From assembly GCF_010723735.1 (NCBI RefSeq), contig NZ_BLLB01000002.1:2666001-2730000 (forward strand): a stretch of DNA of 64,000 nucleotides, read 5' to 3'. The translations under genes and the position numbers were made by a program. Positions 26,263 through 34,699 of the stretch are shown here, piece after piece. How positions within the stretch are numbered: the first letter of the stretch is position 1; each line of letters opens with the position of its first letter. The DNA is from Mycolicibacterium hippocampi (GTDB lineage: Bacteria; Actinomycetota; Actinomycetes; Mycobacteriales; Mycobacteriaceae). A model generated the notes under the pieces. It saw nothing but the letters and a program-made list of their open reading frames with translations, did no database searches and was not told where the DNA came from.

Positions 26263-26817
26263 ATGTCGGACAGCAAGGTATTGGTTCTGGTGGGCAGCCT
26301 GCGGGGTGCCTCGGTCAACCGTCAGCTCGCCGAATTGGCGATCGAATCGGCCCCGGCCGGAGTCACGCTCGAGTTGTTCGACCGACTGGGCGAACTGCCC
26401 TTCTACAACGAGGACATCGACAACTCCGACGAGGACGGCGGTGTCGCGGAACCGGTGGCGGCGTTGCGTGAGGCGGCCGGCCATGCTGACGCGGCCCTGG
26501 TCGTCACCCCTGAGTACAACGGCAGCATTCCCGGTGTGTTGAAGAACGCCATCGACTGGCTGTCACGTCCCTTCGGCGACGGCGCGCTGAAAGACAAGCC
26601 GCTTGCGGTGGTCGGCGCGGCGCTGGGCCAGTACGGCGGGGTCTGGGCGCACGACGAGACGCGCAAGTCCTTCGGACTCGCCGGACCGCGGGTGATCGAA
26701 GACCTGGACCTGTCCATTCCGGTGTCCTCGCTGGACGGCAAGCATCCTTGGGAGAACACCGAGATCGCCACGCGATTGCGCGAGATCGTCGGCAAGCTCG
26801 CCGCCGAAATCGGCTGA
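26263..26817 (+). CDS. NADPH-dependent FMN reductase / quinone reductase
   Basis: 184 residues of the flavodoxin-like fold. The FMN phosphate loop is GSLRGASVNRQ (about 10-20), followed by TPEYNGSIPGVLKNAIDWLSRP, the family signature. It corresponds to Rv3054c. ATG 26263 has GGAGG five bases before it; ATG 26251 behind GAGGAGG is the alternative. It reduces FMN, quinones or azo compounds with NAD(P)H. Proximity to a TetR operator suggests induction by a xenobiotic or redox compound. Confidence 0.9.
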   Translation: MSDSKVLVLVGSLRGASVNRQLAELAIESAPAGVTLELFDRLGELPFYNEDIDNSDEDGGVAEPVAALREAAGHADAALVVTPEYNGSIPGVLKNAIDWLSRPFGDGALKDKPLAVVGAALGQYGGVWAHDETRKSFGLAGPRVIEDLDLSIPVSSLDGKHPWENTEIATRLREIVGKLAAEIG

Positions 26818-27111
26818 GTGCCCCAGCGCCCTTTGCGCCGGTTCCGCCCGCGCGTCGGGCTACCCTGCGCTGCCGCAGCGTAGCGCCACTCAGTACCCTG
26901 ACGGTGCTCACAGGAATGTTTGCTGGCCGATGACCGCGCCGCACCTGTGGTCTGTCGCCCGTGGGCCCACCCGCCGGTGAGCCTGCCGCAGGATGTCGGT
27001 GGCTGCTGATAGACACGACATGTGGTGCCCGCCAGTCCCCGATGTGACTTGCGACACGCCGGAGGCCACGCGACACACCGCGCTTACCAGGCAAAATTCC
27101 AAACGTGTGAT

Positions 27112-27127
27112 TAAGACCATCTTGTGT
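27112..27127 (+). promoter_or_regulatory. NrdR box-like site 1
   Basis: TAAGACCATCTTGTGT carries the half-site ATCTTGTGT and lies exactly 32 bp (three helical turns) upstream of site 2, the spacing usual for paired NrdR boxes. The left half is degenerate. Confidence 0.5.
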
Positions 27128-27143
27128 GTGCTCTACTAACGGA

Positions 27144-27159
27144 GCACAACATCTAGTGT
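27144..27159 (+). promoter_or_regulatory. NrdR box-like site 2
   Basis: GCACAACATCTAGTGT agrees at about 12 of 16 positions with the NrdR consensus ACACTATATATAGTGT. It abuts the -10-like TAGGAT at 27161-27166, so NrdR binding would block transcription of nrdHIE. Confidence 0.65.
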
Positions 27160-27160
27160 C

Positions 27161-27166
27161 TAGGAT
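27161..27166 (+). promoter_or_regulatory. Candidate -10 (TAGGAT) of nrdHIE
   Basis: TAnnnT hexamer directly after NrdR box 2. Starting here would give a 5' leader of about 215 bases before nrdH. Confidence 0.4.
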
Positions 27167-27390
27167 GGTAGTCAGCGACAGCGGCGCGTGGCGAGCTTCA
27201 CCAGGGCGCGGGGGCAGTTCTCAGCCTCGACCCGGTGTTGATGGTCAGGAGCTTCTGTTGACCAGCCAGCCGTTCGTTAGTGCGGTGCAACGTCGTCACT
27301 GCGACGTCGTCCGAGTCACCGAGAAGTCATAGAGAAGTCACCGAGAACCACCGATCGTCGAACAAAAATTTCGCTGAGGGAGCCCGCCGA

Positions 27391-27636
27391 ATGACTGTCA
27401 CCGTGTACACCAAGCCCGCTTGCGTCCAGTGCAACGCCACCTACAAGGCGTTGGACAAGCAGGGGGTCGCATATGACGTCGTCGACATCTCGGTCGACAA
27501 CGACGCGCGTGACTACGTCATGGCGCTCGGTTACCTGCAGGCACCCGTCGTGGTCGCCGGCAACGACCACTGGTCCGGCTTCCGGCCCGATCGGATCAAG
27601 GCGCTGGCCGGTGCCGCCGTCGCAGCCACGGCATAA
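27391..27636 (+). CDS. nrdH: NrdH glutaredoxin-like redoxin
   Basis: 81 residues. The redox-active CVQC is Cys11-Cys14, and the C-terminal WSGFRPDRI segment is characteristic of NrdH. It supplies electrons to the class Ib ribonucleotide reductase NrdE from thioredoxin reductase or mycoredoxin partners. First gene of nrdHIE; nrdI follows after 36 bp. Likely repressed by NrdR through the upstream boxes. Confidence 0.97.
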   Translation: MTVTVYTKPACVQCNATYKALDKQGVAYDVVDISVDNDARDYVMALGYLQAPVVVAGNDHWSGFRPDRIKALAGAAVAATA

Positions 27637-27672
27637 CCGGCAATCCAAGGGCAGGAAGGAGGGCGCCGCGAG

Positions 27673-28137
27673 ATGTACCGCGAAATATCCAAAGGCAACC
27701 TCGTCTACTTCTCCAGCGTCTCGGAGAACACTCACCGCTTCGTCGAGAAGCTGGAGATCCCTGCCATCCGCATTCCGCTGCGCGGGCGCATCGAGGTTGA
27801 TGAGCCCTACGTGCTGGTGCTGCCCACCTACGGCGGTGGTCACGCCAACGGCCCCGATCCGGACGCCGGGGGATACGTCCCCAAGCAGGTGATCGCGTTC
27901 CTCAACAACGAGCACAATCGAGGCCTGCTGCGCGGTGTCATCGCCGCGGGAAACACCAACTTCGGCGCCGAGTTCGGCTACGCGGGTGTCGTCGTCTCCC
28001 GCAAGTGCGGCGTGCCGTTTCTCTACCGTTTCGAATTGATGGGCACCACGGACGACGTCTTCGCCGTCCGCGCGGGCCTCTCTGACTTCTGGAAGGACCA
28101 GACGTGCCCCCAACCGTCACAGCTGCAGAACCTGTAG
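27673..28137 (+). CDS. nrdI: NrdI flavodoxin
   Basis: 154 residues. It has the FMN-binding pattern [16 protein letters not shown] near the N-terminus and LPTYGGG in the middle. It provides the oxidant that activates the dimanganese-tyrosyl radical cofactor of NrdF. ATG 27673 is preceded by AGGAGG at about 27657. Its last 34 bp overlap nrdE, implying coupled translation. Confidence 0.96.
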   Translation: MYREISKGNLVYFSSVSENTHRFVEKLEIPAIRIPLRGRIEVDEPYVLVLPTYGGGHANGPDPDAGGYVPKQVIAFLNNEHNRGLLRGVIAAGNTNFGAEFGYAGVVVSRKCGVPFLYRFELMGTTDDVFAVRAGLSDFWKDQTCPQPSQLQNL

Positions 28138-30272
28138 CCAACGAAGTTCACGCGCTACCGGGTGAAACGGATTACCACGCGCTGAACGCGATGCTGAATC
28201 TGTACGACGCCGACGGCCGGATTCAGTTCGACAAGGACCGGGAAGCCGCCAACCAGTACTTCCTGCAGCACGTCAACCAGAACACGGTGTTCTTCCACAA
28301 CCAGGACGAGAAGCTCGACTACCTGGTGCAGAAGAACTACTACGAGCGCGAGGTCCTCGACCAGTACTCGCGCAACTTCGTCAAGACGCTGCTGGATCGC
28401 GCGTATGCGAAGAAGTTCCGGTTCCCGACGTTCCTGGGCGCGTTCAAGTACTACACCAGCTACACGCTCAAGACGTTCGACGGCAAGCGCTACCTCGAGC
28501 GCTTCGAGGACCGGGTGGTCATGGTGGCCCTCACGCTGGCAGCCGGCGACACCGTGCTCGCCGAGAAGCTGGTCGACGAGATCATCGACGGTCGGTTCCA
28601 GCCCGCGACCCCGACGTTCCTCAACTCCGGCAAGAAGCAGCGCGGCGAGCCCGTTAGCTGTTTCCTCCTTCGCATCGAGGACAACATGGAGTCGATCGGG
28701 CGCTCCATCAACTCGGCGCTGCAGCTGTCCAAGCGTGGCGGCGGAGTCGCGTTGCTGCTCACCAACATCCGTGAGCACGGCGCGCCGATCAAGAACATCG
28801 AGAACCAGAGCTCGGGCGTCATCCCGATCATGAAGCTGCTCGAGGACTCGTTCTCCTACGCCAATCAGCTCGGCGCGCGCCAAGGTGCCGGCGCGGTGTA
28901 CCTGCACGCCCACCACCCCGACATCTACCGCTTCCTGGACACCAAGCGGGAGAACGCCGACGAGAAGATCCGGATCAAGACGCTCTCGCTGGGTGTGGTG
29001 ATCCCCGACATCACTTTCGAGTTGGCCAAGAACAACGAGGACATGTACCTGTTCTCGCCGTATGACGTCGAGCGTGTCTACGGTGTGCCGTTCGCCGACA
29101 TCTCGGTCACCGAGAAATACTACGAGATGGTCGACGACGGCCGAATCCGCAAGACCAAGATCAAGGCGCGGGAGTTCTTCCAGACGCTGGCCGAGCTGCA
29201 GTTCGAGTCCGGCTACCCGTACATCATGTACGAGGACACGGTGAATCGGGCCAACCCGATCGACGGCAAGATCACCCACTCCAACCTGTGCTCGGAGATC
29301 CTGCAGGTGTCCACCCCGTCGGAGTTCAACGACGATCTGTCCTATTCCAAGGTGGGCAAGGACATCTCGTGCAATCTCGGCTCGCTCAACATCGCCAAGG
29401 CGATGGACTCGCCGGACTTCGCCCAGACCATCGAGGTGGCCATCCGCGGGTTGACCGCGGTGAGCGATCAGACCTCGATCACGTCGGTGCCGTCGATCGA
29501 GCAGGGTAACAACGAGTCCCACGCCATCGGCCTGGGGCAGATGAACCTGCACGGGTATCTGGCCCGCGAGCGGATCCACTACGGCTCCGAAGAGGGCGTG
29601 GACTTCACCAACATGTACTTCTACACCGTGCTCTACCACGCACTGCGGGCGAGCAACCGCATCGCGATCGAGCGGGGTACAGCGTTCGGCGGGTTCGAGC
29701 GTTCGAAGTACGCCTCGGGGGAATTCTTCGACAAGTACACCGACCAGGTGTGGGAGCCGGCCACCGCGCGGGTGCGGGAGTTGTTCGCCGACGCCGGGAT
29801 TCGCATTCCGACGCAGGAGGATTGGAAGCGTCTCAAGGAGTCGGTGCAAGCGCACGGCATCTACAACCAGAACCTGCAGGCAGTGCCGCCGACCGGGTCG
29901 ATCAGCTACATCAACCACTCGACGAGTTCGATCCACCCGGTGGCCAGCAAGATCGAGATCCGCAAGGAAGGCAAGATCGGGCGGGCCTACTATCCGGCGC
30001 CGTATCTGACCAACGACAACCTGGAGTACTACCAGGACGCGTATGAGATCGGCTACGAGAAGATCATCGACACCTACGCCGCGGCCACCCAGCACGTGGA
30101 CCAGGGGCTGAGCCTGACGCTGTTCTTCAAGGACACCGCCACCACCCGCGACGTCAACAAGGCGCAGATCTACGCGTGGCGCAAGGGCATCAAGACGCTG
30201 TACTACATCCGGCTGCGCCAGATGGCGTTGGAGGGCACCGAGGTGGAGGGTTGCGTGTCCTGCATGCTGTAG
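28104..30272 (+). CDS. nrdE: Class Ib ribonucleoside-diphosphate reductase alpha subunit
   Basis: 722 residues, nearly identical in layout to mycobacterial NrdE. Active-site cysteines are in GEPVSCF and [10 protein letters not shown], the radical-pathway region is [17 protein letters not shown], and the C-terminal redox pair is CVSCML. It reduces ribonucleoside diphosphates to deoxy forms with NrdF2. The start is a GTG inside nrdI. It lacks the N-terminal ATP-cone of class Ia enzymes. Unusually for an operon gene, its beta subunit lies about 6 kb downstream. Confidence 0.98.
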   Translation: MPPTVTAAEPVANEVHALPGETDYHALNAMLNLYDADGRIQFDKDREAANQYFLQHVNQNTVFFHNQDEKLDYLVQKNYYEREVLDQYSRNFVKTLLDRAYAKKFRFPTFLGAFKYYTSYTLKTFDGKRYLERFEDRVVMVALTLAAGDTVLAEKLVDEIIDGRFQPATPTFLNSGKKQRGEPVSCFLLRIEDNMESIGRSINSALQLSKRGGGVALLLTNIREHGAPIKNIENQSSGVIPIMKLLEDSFSYANQLGARQGAGAVYLHAHHPDIYRFLDTKRENADEKIRIKTLSLGVVIPDITFELAKNNEDMYLFSPYDVERVYGVPFADISVTEKYYEMVDDGRIRKTKIKAREFFQTLAELQFESGYPYIMYEDTVNRANPIDGKITHSNLCSEILQVSTPSEFNDDLSYSKVGKDISCNLGSLNIAKAMDSPDFAQTIEVAIRGLTAVSDQTSITSVPSIEQGNNESHAIGLGQMNLHGYLARERIHYGSEEGVDFTNMYFYTVLYHALRASNRIAIERGTAFGGFERSKYASGEFFDKYTDQVWEPATARVRELFADAGIRIPTQEDWKRLKESVQAHGIYNQNLQAVPPTGSISYINHSTSSIHPVASKIEIRKEGKIGRAYYPAPYLTNDNLEYYQDAYEIGYEKIIDTYAAATQHVDQGLSLTLFFKDTATTRDVNKAQIYAWRKGIKTLYYIRLRQMALEGTEVEGCVSCML

Positions 30273-30359
30273 CGCTCTGACGCGAATGCTGTCGAGCGTG
30301 CGGATTCATACGCCCGGTGCGGCGAGTTGCGTACGAAAATGCACGGTCGCCGGCTGCGG

Positions 30360-30746
30360 TCAGCTCTCGCGGGACTTCTCCGCGCGCAGCGCCTTCAAGC
30401 GGCGCTCCTCGCGAAGCACGCCCTGGTAGTTCTCGCGTTCCGCGACGAGCCACTGCGGCTTCTCCTCGAGCAGCGCGTTGATCTCCTCGGTGGTGAGCGC
30501 GTCGTCGACGTCATTGCGCGACAGTGCGGCGATCGAGATGCCGAGCCTGGCTGCCACCAGATTCTTCGGGTGCGGCCCGTTCTTGCGGAGGTCTTTGAGC
30601 CACTGCGGCGGGTCCTCCTGCAGGGCGGCCAGTTCGCCGCGGGTGATCGCGTTCTCCTGGAACTCGGGCGGCGTCGCGGGCAAGTACACGTCCAGCTTCT
30701 TCGCCGCCGTGGCGGGTTTCATGGACTGCGCGTTCGGCCTGCTCAT
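30360..30746 (-). CDS. DUF5997-type small protein
   Basis: 128 residues. The family pattern is visible: TAAKKLDVYLPATPPEFQ near the N-terminus, then WLKDLRKNGPHPKNLVAARLGISIAALSRN, which looks like a helix-turn-helix, and a basic, Arg/Glu-rich C-terminus. The HTH-like middle suggests DNA binding. It is divergent from the HTH-less LysR effector-domain protein with only 41 bp between starts, so the two may form a split regulator (inference). TAGGCT (30753-30758) six bases before ATG 30746 suggests a leaderless mRNA. Confidence 0.75.
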   Translation of the reverse strand: MSRPNAQSMKPATAAKKLDVYLPATPPEFQENAITRGELAALQEDPPQWLKDLRKNGPHPKNLVAARLGISIAALSRNDVDDALTTEEINALLEEKPQWLVAERENYQGVLREERRLKALRAEKSRES

Positions 30747-30752
30747 CACCCC

Positions 30753-30758
30753 AGCCTA
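30753..30758 (-). promoter_or_regulatory. -10 hexamer TAGGCT of the DUF5997-type gene
   Basis: Six bases before the ATG at 30746. It faces the TAGCCT of the divergent gene 18 bases away. Confidence 0.45.
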
Positions 30759-30775
30759 TCGATGGAGCCCAGCGG

Positions 30776-30781
30776 TAGCCT
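30776..30781 (+). promoter_or_regulatory. -10 hexamer TAGCCT of the LysR-domain gene
   Basis: Six bases before the GTG at 30788, consistent with leaderless translation. The two divergent core promoters overlap, so polymerase can probably serve only one at a time. Confidence 0.45.
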
Positions 30782-30787
30782 GAGGCG

Positions 30788-31510
30788 GTGGCTTCGTCCT
30801 CGCTGCCCTCGCTCACCCTCGGTTACGTCCCCGGTGGGACGCCCGCGAAGTGGGCCCGGACCTGGGCGGAGCGCCACCCCGAGGTCCCCCTGGAGTTGCG
30901 CGTGGTCGCCGCTGCGGACGCGGCGGCCGAAGTGCGCGCAGGCACCGTCGATGTGGCGGTGTTGCGTCCGCCAGCCGACACGTCTGGGCTGGCCGTGATC
31001 CCCCTCTACGAGGAGACCACGGTCGCCGTGGTGCCGGCCGATCACCTTCTCAGTGCCGCAGACGAGATCACCGCCGCGGACCTCGACGGTGAGCCGGTAC
31101 TGCTGCCCCTCGACGACGTCGTCGCCTGGGAGGGGGCTCCCGGCATCCCGGTCGATCACCGGCCCGAAACCACCGAGGACGCAATAGCGCTCGTCGCTGC
31201 AGGATCGGGCGCGCTCGTCGTTCCACAGTCGCTGGCGCGGCTGTACCACCGCAGAGACCTCACGTACCGCCCGATCACCGACGCGCCCACCTGTCCGGTG
31301 GCGCTCGCCGTCCCGGAAGGGCCGCAGCCCGCCCTGGTCGAGGAGTTCATCGGGATCGTGCGGGGGCGCAGACCTGGTTCATCGCGGACTCAGTCCCAGC
31401 CGGTACCGAAACGCACCGCGCGTGAGAAGACCCTCGCGAAGCAGGCCGCCCGCGCTGCCGCGGGCAAGGTCGCGCGCAAGCCGGGCGGGGCCGGGCGCGG
31501 TCGACGCTGA
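30788..31510 (+). CDS. LysR-type effector-binding domain protein lacking a DNA-binding domain
   Basis: 240 residues. From residue 8 the sequence enters the periplasmic-binding-protein-like LysR substrate domain (LTLGYVPGGTPAKWA, VDVAVLRPP, LYEETTVAVVPADHLL). The N-terminal winged helix is missing. The C-terminal ~40 residues are rich in Lys, Arg and Ala (TAREKTLAKQAARAAAGK), resembling a nucleic-acid-binding tail. It is divergent from the DUF5997-type gene. A ligand-sensing partner for that protein is plausible but unproven. Confidence 0.75.
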   Translation: MASSSLPSLTLGYVPGGTPAKWARTWAERHPEVPLELRVVAAADAAAEVRAGTVDVAVLRPPADTSGLAVIPLYEETTVAVVPADHLLSAADEITAADLDGEPVLLPLDDVVAWEGAPGIPVDHRPETTEDAIALVAAGSGALVVPQSLARLYHRRDLTYRPITDAPTCPVALAVPEGPQPALVEEFIGIVRGRRPGSSRTQSQPVPKRTAREKTLAKQAARAAAGKVARKPGGAGRGRR

Positions 31511-31530
31511 CGGAGGCTCGGCTAGCGCCG

Positions 31531-31947
31531 TCAGATCGTCAACGTCCCGTCGTCGTTGATCGTCCACTCGGGGTTGAGTGCGACCTCCCACACGTGGCCG
31601 TTCGGATCGGCGAAGTAACCCGAATACCCGCCCCAGAACACCTTTTCGGCAGGCTTGAGGATGGTCGCGCCCGCCGCCTCGGCCTGACCGAGCACCGCGT
31701 CGACATCGGCCTCGGAGCGCTGGTTGATGGCGATGGTGATGCCGCTGAACCGGCCGTCGACCGGATGCCGGCAGTCCTCGGCGAGCTCACCGCGGCCGAA
31801 CAACGCCAGAGCGATGCCCGGCAGTTGGTAGAAGACGACGCCCTCGGGCGCCTGCTTGGGCACCCACCCCAGCCCGTCCTCGTAGAAGCGGCGGGCCCGG
31901 TCGAGATCGTCGACGCCGAGCGTGATGAGGCTGATCCGCTGTTCCAT
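31531..31947 (-). CDS. VOC/glyoxalase-fold protein
   Basis: 138 residues with two beta-alpha-beta-beta-beta modules of the vicinal-oxygen-chelate superfamily. Typical features are the N-terminal ITLGVDDLDRARRFYEDGLGW and the C-terminal YFADPNGHVWEVA. The metal-site Glu in the last strand is visible. The substrate is unknown; members act on glyoxals, antibiotics or aromatics. It follows the SUKH-like gene by 40 bp and is probably in the same minus-strand transcript as the FAD reductase. Confidence 0.85.
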   Translation of the reverse strand: MEQRISLITLGVDDLDRARRFYEDGLGWVPKQAPEGVVFYQLPGIALALFGRGELAEDCRHPVDGRFSGITIAINQRSEADVDAVLGQAEAAGATILKPAEKVFWGGYSGYFADPNGHVWEVALNPEWTINDDGTLTI

Positions 31948-31987
31948 GGCGGCGAGGGTAATCGGAACCTACGACATGTTCGGCATC

Positions 31988-32560
31988 TCACTGCGTCAGG
32001 TCGGACCAGAACTCCACCGTGGGGTGCACGGTGCCGGGGCGGTGCGGGTGCGGGCCGAACTCGTTGTCGACATAGTGCACGAGATCGTCTGCGCAGCTGA
32101 GGATCTCGGTGCGGTAGATCGACAACACCGGGTGGCCGACGGAGCCGCGACCCGCGGGCAGGAAACGGTGACCGAACACCGGGACCATCCGGGGGACCCG
32201 GGCCAGCCGATAGCGCGCGGTCCGCAGCGCGTCTTTCATCCGGACCGGCCGTCGCCCCCAGGTGTGGTGCCAGAAGTCGTTCCACTCCACGTCGAACAGC
32301 ACGCCGTCGACAGGAAGTTGCAGCACCGCACCCAGTGTTCTGCGCGGTCCCGACCGCCAGTCCGGCCACGATTCGCCGACAGGAAGCCCCGCCGACAGAA
32401 ACGCGCGATGGTCGTCGGCGAACTCGAAGTCGAACTCGGTCTGCACCTGGATGATCTTGGCGGCGCTGAGACCGGGAGCGATGTCCACCGAGCCGAGCAC
32501 GCGCAAGCGTCGTGCCGCCTCGACGCCCAGTCGGGCGCCGTCGGGTTGCGACACCGTCAT
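31988..32560 (-). CDS. SUKH (SMI1/KNR4)-like protein
   Basis: 190 residues. The early segment FEFADDHRAFLSAGLPVG...WPDWRSG has the pattern of the SUKH superfamily, which contains many toxin-immunity proteins and some housekeeping scaffolds. The C-terminal half (SIYRTEILSCADDLVHYVDNEF) is also typical. No polymorphic toxin gene is nearby, so an immunity role cannot be claimed. It starts 15 bp after the FAD reductase stop and is likely co-transcribed with it. Confidence 0.6.
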   Translation of the reverse strand: MTVSQPDGARLGVEAARRLRVLGSVDIAPGLSAAKIIQVQTEFDFEFADDHRAFLSAGLPVGESWPDWRSGPRRTLGAVLQLPVDGVLFDVEWNDFWHHTWGRRPVRMKDALRTARYRLARVPRMVPVFGHRFLPAGRGSVGHPVLSIYRTEILSCADDLVHYVDNEFGPHPHRPGTVHPTVEFWSDLTQ

Positions 32561-32575
32561 CGGGTGGGTGCCGGC

Positions 32576-33760
32576 CTACTTCACCTTGTGTTGCGGGCCC
32601 TGTGCCTTCTTGTACAGCGCCTTGAGCATCCGGTCCCGGAATGCCGCGTTGTCGATCAGCTTGACACCGGCATTTGCCAGCTTCGGCTGCCCGATCAGCT
32701 TGTGCATGTAGCGGCCGCGCTTGTACTCCCGGCCCCACGCCGCTTCCATCCGCTGCGCGTAGTTGGTGAAGTCGTCGGGCCCGCCGTTCTGCAGCGCGGC
32801 GATCGCACACTCTCCGGCGGCCAGCCCTGACTCGAGCGCCTTCGAGATGCCGGCGCCGGAGGCCGGCTTGCCTGCGCCCAGCGAGTCACCGGTGAACAGC
32901 ACACCCGGCCGCCACGGCGGCCACGCGGTGAACCCCATCGGTAGCCGCCAGGCGCGCACGCTCTTGTTCTTCTTGAGTTCCTCGATCGGCGGCAGCTCCC
33001 AGTCGCGCGGGAGGGTGCGCAGGAAATCGCCGAGGAATTGGGTGGCGTTGATCGACTGCCAGTTCTTGTAGCTGTTGACGTAGCCGAGGCCGATGTTGAA
33101 GATGCCGTCGCCCATCGGGAACACCCAGCCGTACCCGGGCAGCTGATCGCCCTCGAACACCAACTTCAGGTAGATGTCGAGCGAGTCGGAGTCCGGCCGG
33201 TTGGCGTGCATCTCCGAGCGGATCGCGATCGCCTGGTAGCCCTTGTACTCCGAGTCGATTTTCAGCGCGCGTTTGATCGGGGAGTAGGCGCCGTCGGCGG
33301 CGATCACCGCGTCGCCGTAGACCTTCTCGCCACCCTTGAGCGTCACACCGACCACCCGGCCGCCGGCGTCCAGCTCCGGTCCGGTGACCTCGGCGCCCTG
33401 GCGTACCTCGGCACCAGCCGACTCGGCGTGCTTGAGCAACACCGTGTCCAGGTGGGTGCGGCTGACGGTGTGGCCGTGGTCGGGCATGCCCGGGCGCTTC
33501 GGGAACGACAGCTCCCATTCGCTCGGGCTGAACACCGTCACCCGGTTCACCCGGTGGAAGGTGGCCACCTCGTCGGCCAGGCCCATCTTCTGCAGGTAGC
33601 TCACCGCACGGGCGGTCAGACCGTCCCCACAGGGCTTGTCGCGGGGGAACTGCGCCTTGTCCAGGACCACGACTTTCGCGCCGGTCTGCGCGGCCTGCCA
33701 CGCGGCGGCCGAACCCGAAGGCCCTCCACCGGCGATGACCAGGTCGTATCGCTGCGTCAT
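32576..33760 (-). CDS. Geranylgeranyl reductase-family flavoprotein (MenJ-like)
   Basis: 394 residues with an N-terminal FAD-binding GGGPSGSAAA (about 11-20), the family motif CGDGLTARAV (about 44-53) and the second FAD motif GDSLGAGKPASGAGI. Relatives saturate isoprenoid double bonds, such as the mycobacterial menaquinone reductase MenJ, of which this appears a paralogue. The C-terminal ~50 residues are basic. It is divergent from the TetR gene at 33913 and shares a 152-bp promoter region containing a palindrome. Confidence 0.85.
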   Translation of the reverse strand: MTQRYDLVIAGGGPSGSAAAWQAAQTGAKVVVLDKAQFPRDKPCGDGLTARAVSYLQKMGLADEVATFHRVNRVTVFSPSEWELSFPKRPGMPDHGHTVSRTHLDTVLLKHAESAGAEVRQGAEVTGPELDAGGRVVGVTLKGGEKVYGDAVIAADGAYSPIKRALKIDSEYKGYQAIAIRSEMHANRPDSDSLDIYLKLVFEGDQLPGYGWVFPMGDGIFNIGLGYVNSYKNWQSINATQFLGDFLRTLPRDWELPPIEELKKNKSVRAWRLPMGFTAWPPWRPGVLFTGDSLGAGKPASGAGISKALESGLAAGECAIAALQNGGPDDFTNYAQRMEAAWGREYKRGRYMHKLIGQPKLANAGVKLIDNAAFRDRMLKALYKKAQGPQHKVK

Positions 33761-33830
33761 GAATCTCGTCTCGTCGATCGGCTTGTCGCAGCGATAGTAC
33801 CCAAGTCGGTGTCAGCCATCTCGCCGGGAA

Positions 33831-33853
33831 GATTCCCTAATAGTTCGGTAATC
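33831..33853. promoter_or_regulatory. Imperfect palindrome in MenJ-like/tetR promoter
   Basis: GATTCCCTAA-TAG-TTCGGTAATC has 10-bp arms with two mismatches and a 3-bp spacer. It lies between divergent genes, one of which is a TetR, making it a likely operator. Confidence 0.5.
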
Positions 33854-33900
33854 ATTCGCAGCCCGCGAGGGTCTGAGCAGGTCAGCGACGTCGATCCGGG

Positions 33901-33906
33901 TACAGT
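33901..33906 (+). promoter_or_regulatory. -10 hexamer TACAGT of tetR (33913)
   Basis: Six bases before GTG 33913, within the string GGGTACAGT. The same GGTACAGT recurs before the flavin monooxygenase at 34700. Confidence 0.5.
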
Positions 33907-33912
33907 GGTCGC

Positions 33913-34653
33913 GTGCGACGAGGGTCGAGGGCGCGCTCCTCCGAAGAATCGGGTGTCAAGGTCGACGCCCGTAGTGAGCGCTGGCGTGAGCACCGCAAGA
34001 AGGTGCGGTCCGAGATCGTCGACGCCGCCTTCCGGGCGATCGACCGGCTGGGGCCGGAGGTGTCCCTGCGGGAGATCGCCGAGGAGGCCGGCACCGCCAA
34101 GCCGAAGATTTACCGGCACTTCACCGACAAGTCCGACCTGTTCCAGGCCATCGGCCAGCGGATGAGGGACATGTTGTGGGCCGCGATCTTCCCGGCCATC
34201 GACATCGCGAAAGACCCCGCCCGCGCGGTGATCCACCGCGCAGTCGAGCAGTACGTGCGGCTGGTCGACGAACACCCCAACGTGGTGCGCTTCCTGATGC
34301 TGGGTCGCTTCACCGAGCAGAGCGAGTCGACGATTCGCGCGCTGAACGAGGGTCGCGAGATCACCCTGGCGATGGCCGACATGTTCAGCAACGAGCTTAG
34401 GGAGATGGAACTCGACGGTGCGGCCTTCGAGATGGCCGGGTTCGCCACCTTCGGGGCGGCGGCATCGGCCACCGACTGGTGGCTGGGTTCGGCGGGGGAC
34501 ACCCCGCGGCGGCTGCCGCCGGAGAAGTTCGTCGAGTACCTGACCACCATCATGATGGGCTCCATCAACGGCACCTGTGAGGTGCTCGGCATCCGCATCG
34601 ACCCGGACGTACCCTTGCACGAAGGTGTGCAGCGCCGCGAGCAGGTCGCCTGA
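33913..34653 (+). CDS. TetR-family regulator (Rv3050c-like)
   Basis: 246 residues, long for the family. The N-terminal ~30 residues are basic and variable, followed by helix-turn-helix VSLREIAEEAGTAKPKIYRHF. Its place next to an Rv3049c-like monooxygenase and NrdF2 matches the M. tuberculosis order. The GTG start at 33913 is supported by a -10 hexamer six bases upstream. It probably controls the monooxygenase 46 bp downstream and the divergent FAD reductase. Confidence 0.88.
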   Translation: MRRGSRARSSEESGVKVDARSERWREHRKKVRSEIVDAAFRAIDRLGPEVSLREIAEEAGTAKPKIYRHFTDKSDLFQAIGQRMRDMLWAAIFPAIDIAKDPARAVIHRAVEQYVRLVDEHPNVVRFLMLGRFTEQSESTIRALNEGREITLAMADMFSNELREMELDGAAFEMAGFATFGAAASATDWWLGSAGDTPRRLPPEKFVEYLTTIMMGSINGTCEVLGIRIDPDVPLHEGVQRREQVA

Positions 34654-34686
34654 CGCATCGACTTAACCGGTACCAGCGTTCCCAGG

Positions 34687-34692
34687 TACAGT
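34687..34692 (+). promoter_or_regulatory. -10 hexamer TACAGT of the flavin monooxygenase
   Basis: Seven bases before ATG 34700, again embedded in GGTACAGT. This indicates the gene has its own promoter in addition to read-through from tetR. Confidence 0.5.
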
Positions 34693-34699
34693 CGGGTCC

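Larger units (their letters stand above)
26818..27390. other. 573-bp region upstream of nrdH
   Basis: No convincing protein gene. The first ~290 bases are GC-rich with several short inverted repeats and nothing I can name. The middle holds two NrdR-box-like sites and a -10, and the last ~220 bases would be a long 5' untranslated leader. The sequence TCGTCGAACAAAAATTTCGCTGAGGGAG immediately before nrdH is unusually A/T-rich for this genome and includes the ribosome site. Confidence 0.6.

Noticed and set aside
26860..27100. Possible cobalamin riboswitch before nrdHIE
   Set aside because: Strings such as GCCACT and GGTGCTC recall B12-box parts, but the conserved core order is not present on either strand.
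28155..30095. A 646-codon frame antisense to nrdE
   Set aside because: It is the reverse-strand shadow of a strongly conserved gene and has no domain pattern.
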